DNA of 64,000 nt. Origin: Lunularia cruciata (lineage: Eukaryota > Streptophyta > Marchantiopsida > Lunulariales > Lunulariaceae). A model generated the notes under the pieces. That model was not told the origin of the DNA and made no database searches. It was given only the letters and a program-made list of their open reading frames with translations. Where the stretch lies: the NCBI GenBank assembly GCA_948567375.1, contig OX419757.1, positions 48,667,665 to 48,731,664 on the forward strand. Reading direction: 5' to 3'. Made by a program: the position numbers and the translations under genes. This document shows, piece by piece, positions 1 to 11,368 of this stretch (position 1 is the stretch's first letter; every line of letters starts with the position of its first letter).

Positions 1-746
1 TGTAATGAGAGGAAGAGACTTCAAATTAGGTCATCATGATAGATCATTGGGGATGATATGGAACCTACCAGGCTTGTACTAAAGTTTGAGGTCAAACAAC
101 TATAGTTGTTCCTCCCATTGATGATGTTGACTCGTCATGTGCTCCAAATGTAATGTCTACAACAAGGGTTGGTGATTGGTTTGAATGATCACTTTTTCTC
201 CAAGAGATAATGCCTCCATACCTTGGTAGTATAAACCATTGCTAGTTATTCTCAATCTTAAGTAGAGTAATTCCTTTTTGCAATGTTTAGTTTATGAGAC
301 ACAAAGGCAATAGGATATAACCCATCTAGAAATTCTTGTTGCAGCACAGCTCCAATGGAAAAGTTAAAAGTATCAAAATCAACCACACAAGGTAATTGAG
401 GATTATACGGTTGAAGAATAGATATTGAAGACACCATATGTTTCAGCTTCTGGAATCTTTCTTTGTGCTTGGTGGTCTATTGAAAGCTTGAGGTCTTCTC
501 CAAGAGGTTGGTCAATGGTGTGACCACTTAAGCATAAAAGTGGATGAATCATTGGTAAAAAATTACCAATCTATTAAATAACCACATTTCTATGCCATCC
601 TTTGGAGTAGGCCAATTAGTAATAGTCTTGATATTCTCTTCTTCCATCTTGATCTCCTCTGATGAGATCTTATGACCCAAGTAGGTAATTTCCTTTTGCC
701 AAAAGGTACACTTTGACTTCTTGCAATAAAACTTCCATTTATTTAG

Positions 747-992
747 TCATCTAAGAACTTGCATGTGATTTGCATGTTTTGCCTCTATCTTGCTATAGAT
801 TAAAATATCATCCAAAAACACCACCATGTACCCATCCAATAGCCTATCAAACACCCAATGCATTTCATCCATGAAAATTAATGGAGCATTTGTGAGCCCA
901 AAAGGTAGAACTCTCCATAGAATGCCCATACCTTGTGTGAAAGGTAATCTTTTGCACATCCTCTCTATCAATGAGAATCTACCAATAGCCAT
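747..992 (-). mobile_element. B1 part: reverse transcriptase palm fragment
   Basis: The minus strand encodes an 81-residue stretch of Ty3/gypsy reverse transcriptase. It contains the LPFGLTNAP block followed by [11 protein letters not shown], the family's catalytic FLDD-type box. The same blocks occur in B2 near 17880-18000. It belongs to fossil B1, and its downstream RNase H region follows towards position 1. It is part of a broken element and not a free gene. Confidence 0.85.
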
Positions 993-1220
993 TTTGGAGA
1001 TCTAACATGGAGAAGTATTGTGCTCCACTCAATTAATTGAGCAAGTCATCAATTCAAGATAATGGATATGCATTCTTCTTTGTTTGTTTATTGAGGCCAC
1101 AATAATCAAACAAAAAGCAAAGTCCTCTATTCTTCTTTAGAACAAATAATACCAGTGCTTCCCAAGGAGATGTACTATGCTATATGAAATCCTTCTCTAA
1201 CAACTCTATCAATGTTGTTC

Positions 1221-1911
1221 TGTGAGCCGGCCTGTCTCTCACTCAGGATGAACCTCTGATGGCTATTATGGTAGTGCACCATGGACTAAGAAGGCAAGGA
1301 ACTCCAACTCCATCATACTCCTCCAAGGCTAACACTCCAAGACTCAAGACATTGCTCATTAGAGAACTCAATGAGAGAGAGATAATTGCAAATGAAAGGA
1401 TGATGAGTACCTCCTCACCCCTTGTTTATATACTTATGAAATAGTTACGTATCAAAGTTACTAATTACCGTAGTAACTCAAGTTACTAGACTAAAAGTCA
1501 AGTAAAGTCAAAAAGTAGAAAGGAATATCCATTCACATGGGCATATTCCCCTAAGCATGTGGTCTTATCTTGACCCAACCATTAAGTCAAGGATTCCTTC
1601 ACATGGGCTATCCTTGGAATAAAGAAGAATCCAAAACAAAAAGGCTTGTGGCCCAAGAGTTCTCAACTCTTTCCTCAAAGCCAAACATCTAGGAATAATA
1701 CCAAGTCAACACACTAAAATCCAAAATAGTGGTGCTCATCTTTTCTACTTCCTCTAAAGTAAGGTCCCCTCTATCTTAGCTATGACTAACTTTAGCTAAC
1801 CATGACTAATATAGAACCATCCTTTATCTCTATATAAATAATATCTCTTAAGTACTTGTAATACCAAGCTAAATATCACAATACCACACACATGCACAAA
1901 TGGGTGTTACA
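1221..1911 (-). repeat. Solo LTR of family C inside B1, 4-bp target duplication
   Basis: A 691-bp repeat reads TGTGAGCCGG at its left end and GTGTTACA at its right. It matches the C LTRs at 44360-45047, 46739-47428 and 63771 onward. GTTC flanks it at 1217-1220 and 1912-1915, and B1 coding sequence resumes immediately after. There is no internal region, so it is a solo LTR left by LTR-LTR recombination. Orientation is minus, judged from the complete C element. Confidence 0.9.
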
Positions 1912-1915
1912 GTTC

Positions 1916-2435
1916 AAAGCTAGTCTAACTCCTTTGGTGAGACCTAATAGATTGGTCTACTCACTAGAGTACCTCTTGGCAATAACTCAATCTTGAAGAA
2001 CATATCACGATTGGAGGTTAATCCTTTGGAAGATCATCTGAAAAGATGTCTAAAAACTCCTAAACTATTTGATCAACCATTGCTTGATGAGGCTTCTAGC
2101 ACTCATTAGATTCTCCATGTGTAATTGGCTTGACCCACACCACAAAAATAGGCTTATCTTGCTCCAAAGCTTGCTTGATGGTTGTTTTATTGAAAAACTT
2201 CTCATCTAGGGATTGAATATACTTAGGTGTCTTACTCAATGATGCAGACAACCTAATAGGAATTCCATGGTGTTGTACTTGAATTTGTCATTGGTTCTGA
2301 TCAAATTGAACCTTATGATATTCAAGCCAAGGCAAACCTAGAATGACATCATAGTGTAAAGGTTCCACTACAAACCTTATACACTCCAAATACTCCTTCC
2401 CAATCTTGAATGTAATAAGATATGAGGTACACAAT
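1916..2435 (-). mobile_element. B1 part: protease-RT linker and protease end
   Basis: This is antisense B-family coding DNA that continues B1 on the far side of the solo LTR. It matches the linker before RT in B2 (about 17100-17560), including one unit of the 60-bp repeat that B2 has three times, and the end of the protease. It stops at the junction with element E near 2435 and resumes at 24874. Confidence 0.75.
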
Positions 2436-3082
2436 TGTGGTACTCACATTTTTCATTTTGACAAGTTTTAAAGAAGTGTATTGTTGAAGCCAAATTGAAT
2501 CTTAATGAAGAAGAGAAGAGAAGAATCATGTGTTAAGCATACACCTAAAGAAGTATACCTTGGGTCAAAGTCAAAAGGATTTGGGTCAAACTTATAGAAG
2601 TATAGACCCAAGAAAGGATACTTTGCATTAGGATGTGTAACCTAATCCAAAGAACTTGTTACAACTTTTCCTCAAGTCTAGCCAATCAAGAAAGTATGTG
2701 TAAAGAAGACGGCTAAAGAAAATGGCTACTTTGGGATCAAGATGACATTGAGAGTGACAAAAAATAGACACTCAAAATTTGCATGTAAATTGAAGATTGA
2801 TTGAAGAATAACCATGCAATGCAAAACTATAAGATTGAGACTTTGTCAAGTGAGTTCTGAGATATCACAATGATATCCTATGCCTCTCAATAGTTGTCCC
2901 AAAGGAGTTAGGATCTTTCACTCTTGATCTTTTAGAGACCAAGAGTGAGAAAGCACACAATGCCACCAAAGGAGAATAAGCATAGTTTGGTGAGGAGTCT
3001 TGCAATTTGCAGATTAGACATAATGGCAAGGATCAAAGTCTTGAGCAGACTTTGTATCACTTTTTTGGCATGGAACTAGAAT

Positions 3083-3391
3083 TTGAGCTTTCCAAGGTTC
3101 ATGGCAAAAATTGCTACCATCAATTGCAAAGACTATCCCAAGATAGAGGGAAAAAGAAGAAATTTGGCCCGATGGACTAAGTTGGATTGGAGATTAGTCT
3201 TGGGGAGAGAAGCAAGAGAAGTAGGAAGATTCACCTTCTATCAAAAGTGTGATTCTTTGGAAAAAATAGCCAAGGTGAGGAATTCTTTGAGTGCTCCTCA
3301 AACCAAGAATGAGTACAAGGTGGATAGCTATAGGGACCTAATAAAAAGAGGTATAGTCAACATGATGATTGTCATGTTTAAATCAAAGTGA
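3083..3391 (+). other. E part: basic ORF of unknown function
   Basis: An open stretch of 102 codons is rich in lysine and arginine and starts MSFPRFMAKIATINC. I recognise no domain. It lies in the left arm of element E, on the same strand as the coiled-coil remnants in the right arm. It may be a chance reading frame or a fragment of E's protein. Confidence 0.25.
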
Positions 3392-3727
3392 AACACCTAT
3401 GTTATGAAGTAGCAAGTTGTGTTCTTTCATCAAATGTTTGCAAGAGAAGTGGTGAATTAGGCGTAGTGCTTTCACCAAAGAGTAGGTTAGATGATTCATT
3501 GTTGGAGAATGGACCTACCATGCCATTAATTTGTATCTTTCATAGTTCATTCCCACTTTGGATTGAATCTACTCAACTTGGAGGAGAGACAAAGGATGGT
3601 GTTTCATTTTCACCTTAATTTACGATGAGTAGCAGATGCGGATGAGCAATATTACATAAGGCAAGACGATGAAGGTGATGACTATTATATGTAGAATGGG
3701 AAGGAGAAGATAGTGTTTGTGGAAATC

Positions 3728-3763
3728 CCAAGGCCAAGGAAGAGAGGTAGACCTAAAGAAGGA
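3728..3763 (+). other. E part: AT-hook-like motif
   Basis: One frame reads PRPRKRGRPKEG. The RGRP core with flanking basic residues and prolines is the classic AT-hook, which binds the minor groove of AT-rich DNA. The surrounding frame is interrupted. It is the one recognisable DNA-binding feature in element E. Confidence 0.4.
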
Positions 3764-4091
3764 GTATTGTTATTGCAGCTCTAAAAGACAAGGAGGCTAA
3801 ATCCAAAACCAAAGATGGTGGTGGTGAAGAGCAATTCATTGGAGGGAGAACTAGAAGGAGAAGCTGAGTCAAAGTGTGGAGACTCAAGAGAGAAGAACAT
3901 CTCACATTGTGGAGTAAGGAATCCAACAATGAGAGTGAAGGAGAGCCCAAAGTCCAGTAGTTGGTGGATGAAGTGGCAAGAGAAGAAGGTGAGGAGTTCC
4001 ATGTGGTGATGGATCATATGGAAGGAAGAGATGCACCCTATTTGGAGTTACCTATAGTGGAGTTAGAAGAAGAAAGAGTAGAGGAGCCAGT

Positions 4092-4542
4092 TGTAATACC
4101 AAGAGCTAGCCATATGATCAAGATGTGAATTTTGGTTTGGTAACATCAGGAATGATATTATACATGATGGTCAAAATAGATCAGATAGAAGTATCACCAA
4201 AAGGGTACTTCTACTAATAGGGCAGAAAACCAAAATAGATTTGAAAACCTTAGAACCAATAGCTAGACATATGATTTGAAGGTGAGAATTGGGTTGGTAA
4301 CATCTAGAAGGATGTTACACAAGATGGACTGAATAGATCAGAAAGAGATATCACCAAAAGGGGGCTTCTACTAATAGAGTTGGAACCAAAATATGCCTGA
4401 AATCTTTGAAGGCAATTTTGGAGGCCTAAACGGATGGATTAGGCCTTGAAAATGTGCAGGTTTCTCCCCCCCTCCCGGACAGAGGATATGCTGGCCTTCC
4501 CTCCCCCCTACTTTGTCTCATCGAGAGTTTTCCAACGGTACC
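4092..4542 (+). repeat. A0 5' LTR, left part
   Basis: The first 451 bp of the A0 LTR begins TGTAATACC. It ends at GTACC (4538-4542), which is also the target duplication of A1. The LTR resumes at 10930. Together the parts make about 762 bp, close to the 759-bp 3' LTR at 22000-22758. Confidence 0.9.
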
Positions 4543-5298
4543 TATAATACCAAGAGCTAGCCATATGATCTGGATGTGAAATTTGGTTTGGTAACATCTA
4601 GAATGATGTTATACATGATGGTCAAAATAGATAAGATAGAAGTATCACCAAAAGAGTACTTCTACTAATAGGGCAGAAACCAAAATAGACTTGAGAACCT
4701 TAGAACCAATAGCTAGACATATGATTTAAAGGTGAGAATTGGTTTGGTAGCATCTGGAAGGATGTTACACATGATGGACTAAACAGATCAGAAAGAGGTA
4801 TCACCAAAAGGGGACTTCTACTAATAGAGTAGGAACCAAAATATGCCTGAAATCTTTGAAGGCAATTTTGGAGGCCTAAACGGATGAATTAGGCCTCAAA
4901 ACTGTGCTGATTTCCCCCCTCCTCCATTGGAATAAAGGTTGGCCTTCCCTCCCCCTTGCTTTGTCTTTTTGAGAGCTTTCCAACTGTACCTTACTCATGT
5001 GATTTTGAGATTCCTACAAGAAGATTCCCTAAAAGATTCCCTAAAAGATTCCCTCCAATCAAAGCTTGTTTGACCAACCAGATAGGACCTAGACCAGACA
5101 TGTCACCCATCCAAGTAAGTAATCCAAGGGTGGAGCTTGCTGACATGTCATCTATCTGTGTCCCTAATCCTATGGTGGAGCTTCCTTGGAGGAGATCCCC
5201 TTTGTCTATATAATAAAGAGAAGGTGCTGCTTTGGGGCATCGGATGTTTGAGTGTGCAATCTTTGTTTTCTCTCTTCTTTTGTCCTCGGAGTATTACA
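4543..5298 (+). repeat. A1 5' LTR (756 bp)
   Basis: It begins TATAATACC and ends GTATTACA, with a short terminal inverted repeat. A C-rich tract lies near 4912-4922 and a probable TATA box near 5206. It matches A1's 3' LTR and both A0 LTRs. Confidence 0.92.
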
Positions 5299-5299
5299 A

Positions 5300-5311
5300 T
5301 GGTATTAGAGC
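5300..5311 (+). promoter_or_regulatory. A1 primer-binding site, initiator-Met type
   Basis: TGGTATTAGAGC begins two bases past the LTR end. It differs by one base from TGGTATCAGAGC, the complement of the initiator methionine tRNA 3' end that many plant LTR elements use. Confidence 0.85.
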
Positions 5312-5438
5312 AAGTGTTTTAGTCCAAGAGAGTGGATCACCCCTCTTGGAATAGCACGAACTACTAAAATTGAGTAATTTGAGGTAGAGAACATAGAGTA
5401 ATTGCTAGACTTAGGAAGGACTTCAGAGAGCAGATGGG

Positions 5439-5868
5439 ATGGATGCACCGGGAGGACAATTTCTCGCACCTAGCTTTCTATTCTCAAACCCATTCCGCAT
5501 CAAGGTTATGTACATCCAGCATGAGCAGATGAGGGTATCGCTAGATTATCACTTTGGTGCAAAATTCATGGACAGAGTGATGAACTCACCAAACCCGGTG
5601 ATTCTACCTGTGGTGATATATGACAAAGAGTGGGATTTGACAATCTACATTTTATCATGATAATATGGATATGAATGTCCCAAATCCTCTCCCTTTCAAC
5701 ACTCAAGTAGAAATCCATTATGTAGTGAGACTAAAAGTGATATTTAGGGATTTTGTGGTTAGGAATTTTGGTGAGGAGTATTATCAACATGTGATAGCTT
5801 CTGAGGTCCCAATGGTAGTTCCGATAGTTTGTGCGCCTTCTAGAGTGATTATATTGACTCTATATTGA
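5439..5868 (+). mobile_element. A1 part: two small related leader ORFs before gag
   Basis: Two short ORFs of about 73 and 67 codons (5439-5660 and 5665-5868) lie between primer site and gag. They resemble each other and the A0 pair (11369-11590, about 11587-11793). Shared pattern: hydrophobic residues around V-R-F, FG plus an acidic residue, then a proline-rich VP/LPVV block ending in a hydrophobic IYxL-like tail. B2 has one similar ORF at about 15540-15755. Function is unknown. Such an ORF is not a standard part of plant chromoviruses as I know them. Confidence 0.5.
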
Positions 5869-5883
5869 AGTAGACATTAGCAA

Positions 5884-6990
5884 TTGAGTATTGCAACAAC
5901 CATAGATCCGCAATTGCAAGAGCTGGTGCAAGGAATGCAAGGGATGTTGAATGAATTTCAAGAGATTAAGATGACCATGGAGACATTACAAAGTCAAGTG
6001 CAGATCCTCAAGAACGATCAAGCAATGCAAGCAAAAGAGCCGTCTCAAAACCGAGTACTTGTGACTGAAGTACTTGGAGAGGCACCCGTGCCTACAAACC
6101 CTATCAACAATGAAGCCACATTGCTACTCCGGATGAAGAAGACCTGCAACATTGAGCCTTACAAGGGGTAGCATACGATGGGAGTAGTAGAAAATTGGAT
6201 CTCGAGAATGAATCGATGTTTCCAATTGTTCTCAACAGAGATCACAGAGCATGTTGTAGGCGTGTTTGCATGTGGGTACTTGACTGATAAAGCCCTCACA
6301 TGGTATGATGCTTGGGAACAATCCATGTTGGTAGAGAGAAGGGAGGTCACATGGACAGCAATGCAAGAAGGACTGTTGAAGAATTTCCAATCGGTGGATT
6401 TTGTGCAGATGGCTTGAACCCAACTATGAGGATTGAGACAAAAGAATAGCATACAAGAGTATGTGGAGGCATTTCTAGATCTACAAGTTGCAATTACTGA
6501 CATGAGTCTAGCAAAGGCTCTCGACAATTTCAAACGAGGGTTGAAAGAGCGGATTTGCCAAGAAGTCATGGTGCAAAATCCTCGCACGGTATTTGAAGCC
6601 ATTGCTTGTCTACAGAGAATAGCAAGAGCATTAGGTGGAGGTGAAGGAGTAGGTCCACTTCAACATTATCGAGCAGAAATGCCACACATGGATGGACTAG
6701 TACCGATAGAATTGGGCAACCTTTGATTCCAGGATTGAGGAGCACGACCGCTTCAAGGGGAGCGAGGACGGGTAGAAGAACAAAGAGATGGAGTCCCACG
6801 AGGAGAAGGGACTCAAGGAGAACAATGCCGTTGTTACAATTGTTGTTGTATTGGGCACATATCTACCAACTATTGCACTTGTTTCCCTAGAGGCCCTCGG
6901 CCTTTGTACAAGCAATCTTTGAACAACATGGAGAGGCACATTGAAGAGGAAGAGGTGGAAATCACTTTGGAAAACAAAGATAACCAATAA
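5884..6990 (+). mobile_element. A1 part: gag with zinc-knuckle region
   Basis: This part starts with a coiled-coil-like stretch (LQELVQGMQGMLNEFQEI). A retrotransposon gag core follows (about 6180-6600), with the typical ALTWYDAWE and QSVDF blocks. An arginine/glycine-rich tail and a CCHC-type zinc-knuckle region lie near 6830-6890. The product would form the virus-like particle and bind element RNA. A0 carries the same arrangement at 11830-12830. Confidence 0.8.
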
Positions 6991-7099
6991 ATGTACCTCA
7001 CGGCCTTACTAGCTCAATAAAGAAGCAGAGGAGCAAGGGAAGGAAGAAGAATAATGCACAAAGATCCCGAAAGGCAACCTCACAATTGATTGTCGTGAA

Positions 7100-7410
7100 T
7101 GGAATCCTAGAAGGTAATTAAGTGAGAGTATTAATAGATCCAGGAGAAACAGAGAATTTCTCGTCTTGCTCTATTGCAATAAGATTGGGAATGGATCTAG
7201 AGAGAGATGGGAGTGAAGAAGTAGAGTTACCTAATGGGCAAACACATAAGATTGAATCATTACCTAGATGGGCAACCCTCTTTGTAGGAGAATATCAAGA
7301 AGCAATTGAGTGGCGAGTGATACAATTAGCTTGTTATGATGCAATTTTAGGCATGTCATGGATGGAGCAGTACAACCCTATGGTGGATTGGAGGAAGAAA
7401 GTAGTGAGAA
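7100..7410 (+). mobile_element. A1 part: aspartic protease
   Basis: The motif VLIDPGETENF stands at the position of the family's catalytic D-S/T-G. It is followed by AIRLGMDL and a second hydrophobic block, LACYDAILGMSWMEQYNP, typical of Ty3/gypsy proteases. The A0 homologue is at 13040-13350. Confidence 0.8.
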
Positions 7411-7569
7411 CCCACCAATGATCAATTATTGGGTTAAAGAAAAATCACACAGGCAAAAACTGCCTCTATATGTCATAGGGACGGCAAATGTTTGTAAGAC
7501 CGATAGATGTTTTATGGGTCTATTAAGAGAAGTCCAAAGTGCAGAACTTGATGGACAAATTCCTGAGAA

Positions 7570-8900
7570 ATTGAAGGATGTGGTGGATGAGTTTCAAGAT
7601 GTCTTTCTTGATGATCTACCCCCAAGATTACCACCAAAAAGGTGAGCAGATCACAAAATTGAGACACTCCCGGGGAAGACACCTCCTTGTAAGGCCCCAT
7701 ATTGCCTATCACCTCATGAGTTGGAGGAGTGTAAGACTCAAATTGAGGAGTTGCTGCAAAAAGGGTTCATCCAACCTAGCGTATCACCATATGGGGCCCC
7801 TGTCTTGTTTGTGAAGAAGAAGGATGGTACAATGCGCATGTGCATTGACTATCGGGGTCTCAATCAGCAAACAGTGAAGAAAAAATACCCCTTACCTTGC
7901 ATGGATGACCTGTTTGATCAACTCCATGGAGCAAGATACTTCACCAAACTAGACTTGCGGAGCGATTACAATCAAATCCAAATTGTAGAGGAAGATGTGT
8001 ACAAAATTGCCTTTCAAACCAGGTATGGCCACTTTGAGTATCTTGTGATGCCTTTTGGCCTCACCAATGCACCTGCCACTTTCATGAGTCTAATGAATGA
8101 CATATTTTTTCCATACTTGGATAAGTTTATTATTGTCTTTTGGATGATATCTTAGTATATAGTAGCACGATGACAAAACACAAACAACATCTACGAGAGG
8201 TCCTCCAGATTCTAAGATAGAATCAATTGTACGCCAAAATCTCAAAGTGTGAGTTTGGCAAGTCTGAAGTAGACTACTTGGGGCATAGAGTAAGTGCAGA
8301 GGGCATTCAAGTATTGACAAATAAAATAGAGGTTATTCAAAAATGGAGTGCCTCAAAAGATCAAACTCAACTTAAAAGCTTCTAAGGGTTGACGGGATTC
8401 TATCATAGATTTTTCAAGGACTTCTCCAAGGTTGCACAGTCGTTAATGGCACTGCTTGGCAAGGAGAAGAAGTGGACATGGGGAACTGCACAAGAGTTGG
8501 CCTTTCAAGAATTGAAGGCCGCCTTGCTACATGCACCAATCTTGAAGTGGTATGACCCAAAACGTCCAATCAAGTTGGTTACATATGCATCAGGCGTAGC
8601 AATAGGAGTTGTCCTACAACAAGAGTGGCATGACGGATGGCATCCAATTGCATATTTCTCTCAAAAGTTATTACTGGCAAAGCGCAACTACCACACCATA
8701 GAACAAGAAGAGTTGGCCATTGTTCTAGGAACCAAGCATTGGAAGCACTATCTAGGCAAGAAGGCATTTGTAATAGAGATAGATCACAAACCTCTAGTCT
8801 ACCTCGAGACGCAGAAGGATCTATCTTGTTGCCAAATTTGGTGGGCAAAGTGGCAACAACGCTTGAACATGACAATCACCTGCATGGAAGGTAAGAAGTA
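7570..8900 (+). mobile_element. A1 part: reverse transcriptase and RNase H
   Basis: Typical Ty3/gypsy RT blocks are present: [28 protein letters not shown] and [13 protein letters not shown]. The thumb and connection follow, then RNase H (about 8550-8890) with AIGVVLQQEWHDGWHPIAYF. Homologous to A0 13500-14860 and B2 17400-18770. It belongs to a broken element. Confidence 0.88.
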
Positions 8901-8929
8901 ACTTGCATATGCATTCACCCGCATGCCCA

Positions 8930-10186
8930 TGGCAAACAACTTGGTGGCAGAGGTTAAGATTAACCCTGAATTTTGGCCAAAGATTCTAGCTGCTACAAAA
9001 ACTGATCCACAGATTGTAGAAGTGCAATCATCCAAAGGTGTCAACAGCACCCAAGGACTCACCTTTCGGGATGGCAGATTATGGATCCCAAATGTCCTAG
9101 AATTACGCACCACCATTCTAGCGGAATGTCATGATTTGGCCATTGCAACTCATGTCAGAGTGGACAAGACCTTGGATGCAATCAAGCGCCATTACTATTG
9201 GCCCAAGATGAGCAACGACGTGATGGACTATGTGCGTAGCTACCTACTTTGTCAAAAAAACAAAGCTTCTAATCAAGCTCCTCCAGGGCTCCTTCAACCT
9301 CTCCCCACTCCTACCCAAAATTGGGAACAAGTGAGTATGGATCTTGTCTGTGAATTACCCACGACCACCTCATGGTTTGACTCCATTGTGGTCTTTGTGG
9401 ACTGGCTCAGAAAAATGATTCATGTACACCCTACCACCAAGGAGGTGACCGCTCTACAACTAGCTCAATTATACTTAGATGCAGTCTTTGCTCACCATGG
9501 CTTGTCTAGAGTACTCATCACCGATAGAGGCACCCACTTCAACAGTTTGTTTTGGCAAACACTCTTTGGTTTCTTCAAAACCAAGTTGGCCATGTCCATA
9601 GCTTACCACTCACAAACAGATGGCCAAATAGAGCGGGCTAATTGCACAATTGAAGACATGTTACGCGGCTTCACCTTAGAACAACAAGAGAGGTGGGACC
9701 CTACTCCTGTTGGTGGAATTTGCTTACAACAATTCAGTGAATGCATCCACCCAGGTCACTCTGTTCTTCCTCATGTATGGTGAGCATCCCTTCACACCTT
9801 CTAGCTTGATGAAGATCCGTCCAATGGCTACCAAGGTCGATGCAGTCAACACATTTGTTTCTAGAATCCAACAAGGTGTGGAGAGCGCCAATCATAGATT
9901 ACAGATTGTGCAAAATTGATAGAAGTATGATGATGCACACCGTAGGCACATGGAGTTCAATGTTGAGGATCAAGTGTGGCTATCAACAACCAACCTCACT
10001 TTAGTTGGACCTCGTAAGCTCAGACCTCGTTTAATTGGGCCTTTGTTGATTCTTCATCGCATCGGCGCTGTGGCTTATCACCTTGAGCTACCACCACACA
10101 TGAAGATCCATCCAATGTTCCATGTCTCCCTACTACGCAGATATGCTCCCCGATCAGGCTTGGGTCATTCCACACAAGACATTTGA
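8930..10186 (+). mobile_element. A1 part: integrase
   Basis: The part includes an HHCC zinc-binding region (about 9120-9270, CHDLA...CLLCQKNKASN), the catalytic core with MDLVCELP and ITDRGTHF, and a C-terminal region with FNVEDQVWLS and the HPMFHVSLLR block. The family inserts cDNA into the chromosome with this enzyme. The chromodomain follows directly. Confidence 0.87.
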
Positions 10187-10407
10187 CCTTATCTGATACT
10201 CATTGATGGCATAGAGGAATATGAAGTGGAGCGGATTCTCCAAAAATGCATGCGTAGTACTCGCCATCCGCGGGTGGACTATCTTGTACAATGGAAAGGT
10301 TACCTCCTCTATGAAGCAACCTAGGAGCCCACTGCCAATTTGGCATATGCACCGGTGTTGGTGCAAGCATTTGAGCAGCAATTGCACAACGAGGACATTG
10401 TGTCTTA
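10187..10407 (+). mobile_element. A1 part: chromodomain at integrase C-terminus
   Basis: Residues resembling EEYEVERILQ, VDYLVQWKGY and an ATWEP-like block form a chromodomain. This defines A as a chromovirus. In the family the domain steers integration toward chromatin carrying methylated histone H3. Confidence 0.75.
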
Positions 10408-10419
10408 AAAGGAGGGAGG
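10407..10419 (+). promoter_or_regulatory. A1 polypurine tract
   Basis: AAAAGGAGGGAGG lies just before the 3' LTR. It would prime plus-strand DNA synthesis. A0 has the same tract at 21985-21997. Confidence 0.85.
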
Positions 10420-10421
10420 TC

Positions 10422-10929
10422 TATAATACCAAGAGCTAGCCATATGATCTAGATGTGAAATTTGGTTTGGTAACATCTAGAATGATGTTATACATGATGG
10501 TCAAAATAGATAAGATAGAAGTATCACCAAAAGAGTACTTCTACTAATAGGGCAAAAACCAAAATAGACTTGAGAACCTTAGAACCAATAGCTAGACATA
10601 TGATTTAAAGGTGAGAATTGGTTTGGTAATATCTGGAAGGATGTTACACATGATGGACTAAACAGATCAGAAAGAGGTATCACCAAAAGGGGACTTCTAC
10701 TAATAGAGTAGGAACCAAAATATGCCTAAAATATTTGAAGGCAATTTTGGAGGTCTAAACGGATGAATTAGGCCTCGAAAATGTGCAAATACCCCCCCCC
10801 CCAATGGAGGAAAGGTTGGCCTTCCCTCTTCCCCCTGCTTTGTCTCATCGAGAGCTTTCCAATGGTACCTTGGATGTTTGAGTGTGCAATCTATGTTTTC
10901 TCTCTTCTCTTTGTCCTCGGAGTATTATA
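10422..10929 (+). repeat. A1 3' LTR (508 bp)
   Basis: It begins TATAATACC, ends GTATTATA and is followed by the target duplication GTACC. It matches the outer parts of the 756-bp 5' LTR and contains a run of eleven C near 10791-10801. Confidence 0.9.
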
Positions 10930-11245
10930 GTACCTCACCCACGTGATTCTGAGATTCCTACAAGAAGATTCCCTAAAATATTCCCTCTGGTCAAAGCTTG
11001 TTTGACCAACCAGATAGGACCTAGACCAGACATGTCACCCATCCAAGTAAGTAATCCAAGGGTAGAGCTTGCTGACATGTCACCTATCTATGTACCTAAT
11101 CCTATGGTGGAGCTTCAATGGAGGAGATCTGCTTTGCCTATATAATAAAGAGAAGGTTCTCCTTTGGAGCATCGGAGTTTGAGTGTGAAAGGGTGTGTTC
11201 TCATGGTGTGTTTCTCTTCAAGTCTCCTATCCTTGGAGTATTACA
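10930..11245 (+). repeat. A0 5' LTR, right part
   Basis: Starting with the duplicated GTACC, this is the second half of the LTR begun at 4092. It ends GTATTACA, and a probable TATA box is near 11142. It is the downstream limb left when A1 inserted. Confidence 0.9.
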
Positions 11246-11246
11246 A

Positions 11247-11258
11247 TGGTATCAGAGT
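11247..11258 (+). promoter_or_regulatory. A0 primer-binding site, initiator-Met type
   Basis: TGGTATCAGAGT follows the LTR end by one base and matches 11 of 12 positions of the initiator-Met primer site. Confidence 0.88.
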
Positions 11259-11368
11259 AGGTGTTGTCCAAGAGAGCGGATCACCCCTCTTGGAAGAACA
11301 TAGGCTACTGAGACTGAGTAATTTTGAGGAGAGACATTCTAGTGTAATTGGTAGATTAAGAGGATAGA

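Larger units (their letters stand above)
4543..10929 (+). mobile_element. A1: Ty3/gypsy chromovirus (family A), inserted in the A0 LTR
   Basis: A1 is a 6.4-kb element with perfect GTACC duplications (4538-4542, 10930-10934). Order: LTR, initiator-Met-like primer site, two small leader ORFs, gag, zinc knuckle, aspartic protease, RT, RNase H, integrase, chromodomain, polypurine tract, LTR. All parts are close relatives of A0. Both LTRs start TATAATACC, so the parent copy already had that start. Over their first 390 bp the LTRs differ by about 2-3%, mostly as G/A and C/T changes. The 3' LTR is shorter (508 against 756 bp). It is broken, with more than ten breaks. Confidence 0.93.

Noticed and set aside
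1259-1444. Short ORF in the solo C LTR, repeated in other C LTRs
   Set aside because: Similar frames in each LTR follow from repeat identity; no domain or start context supports a protein.
4092-5298. Tandem duplication within one LTR
   Set aside because: GTACC on both sides of 4543-10929 and resumption of the LTR at 10930 show a nested insertion.
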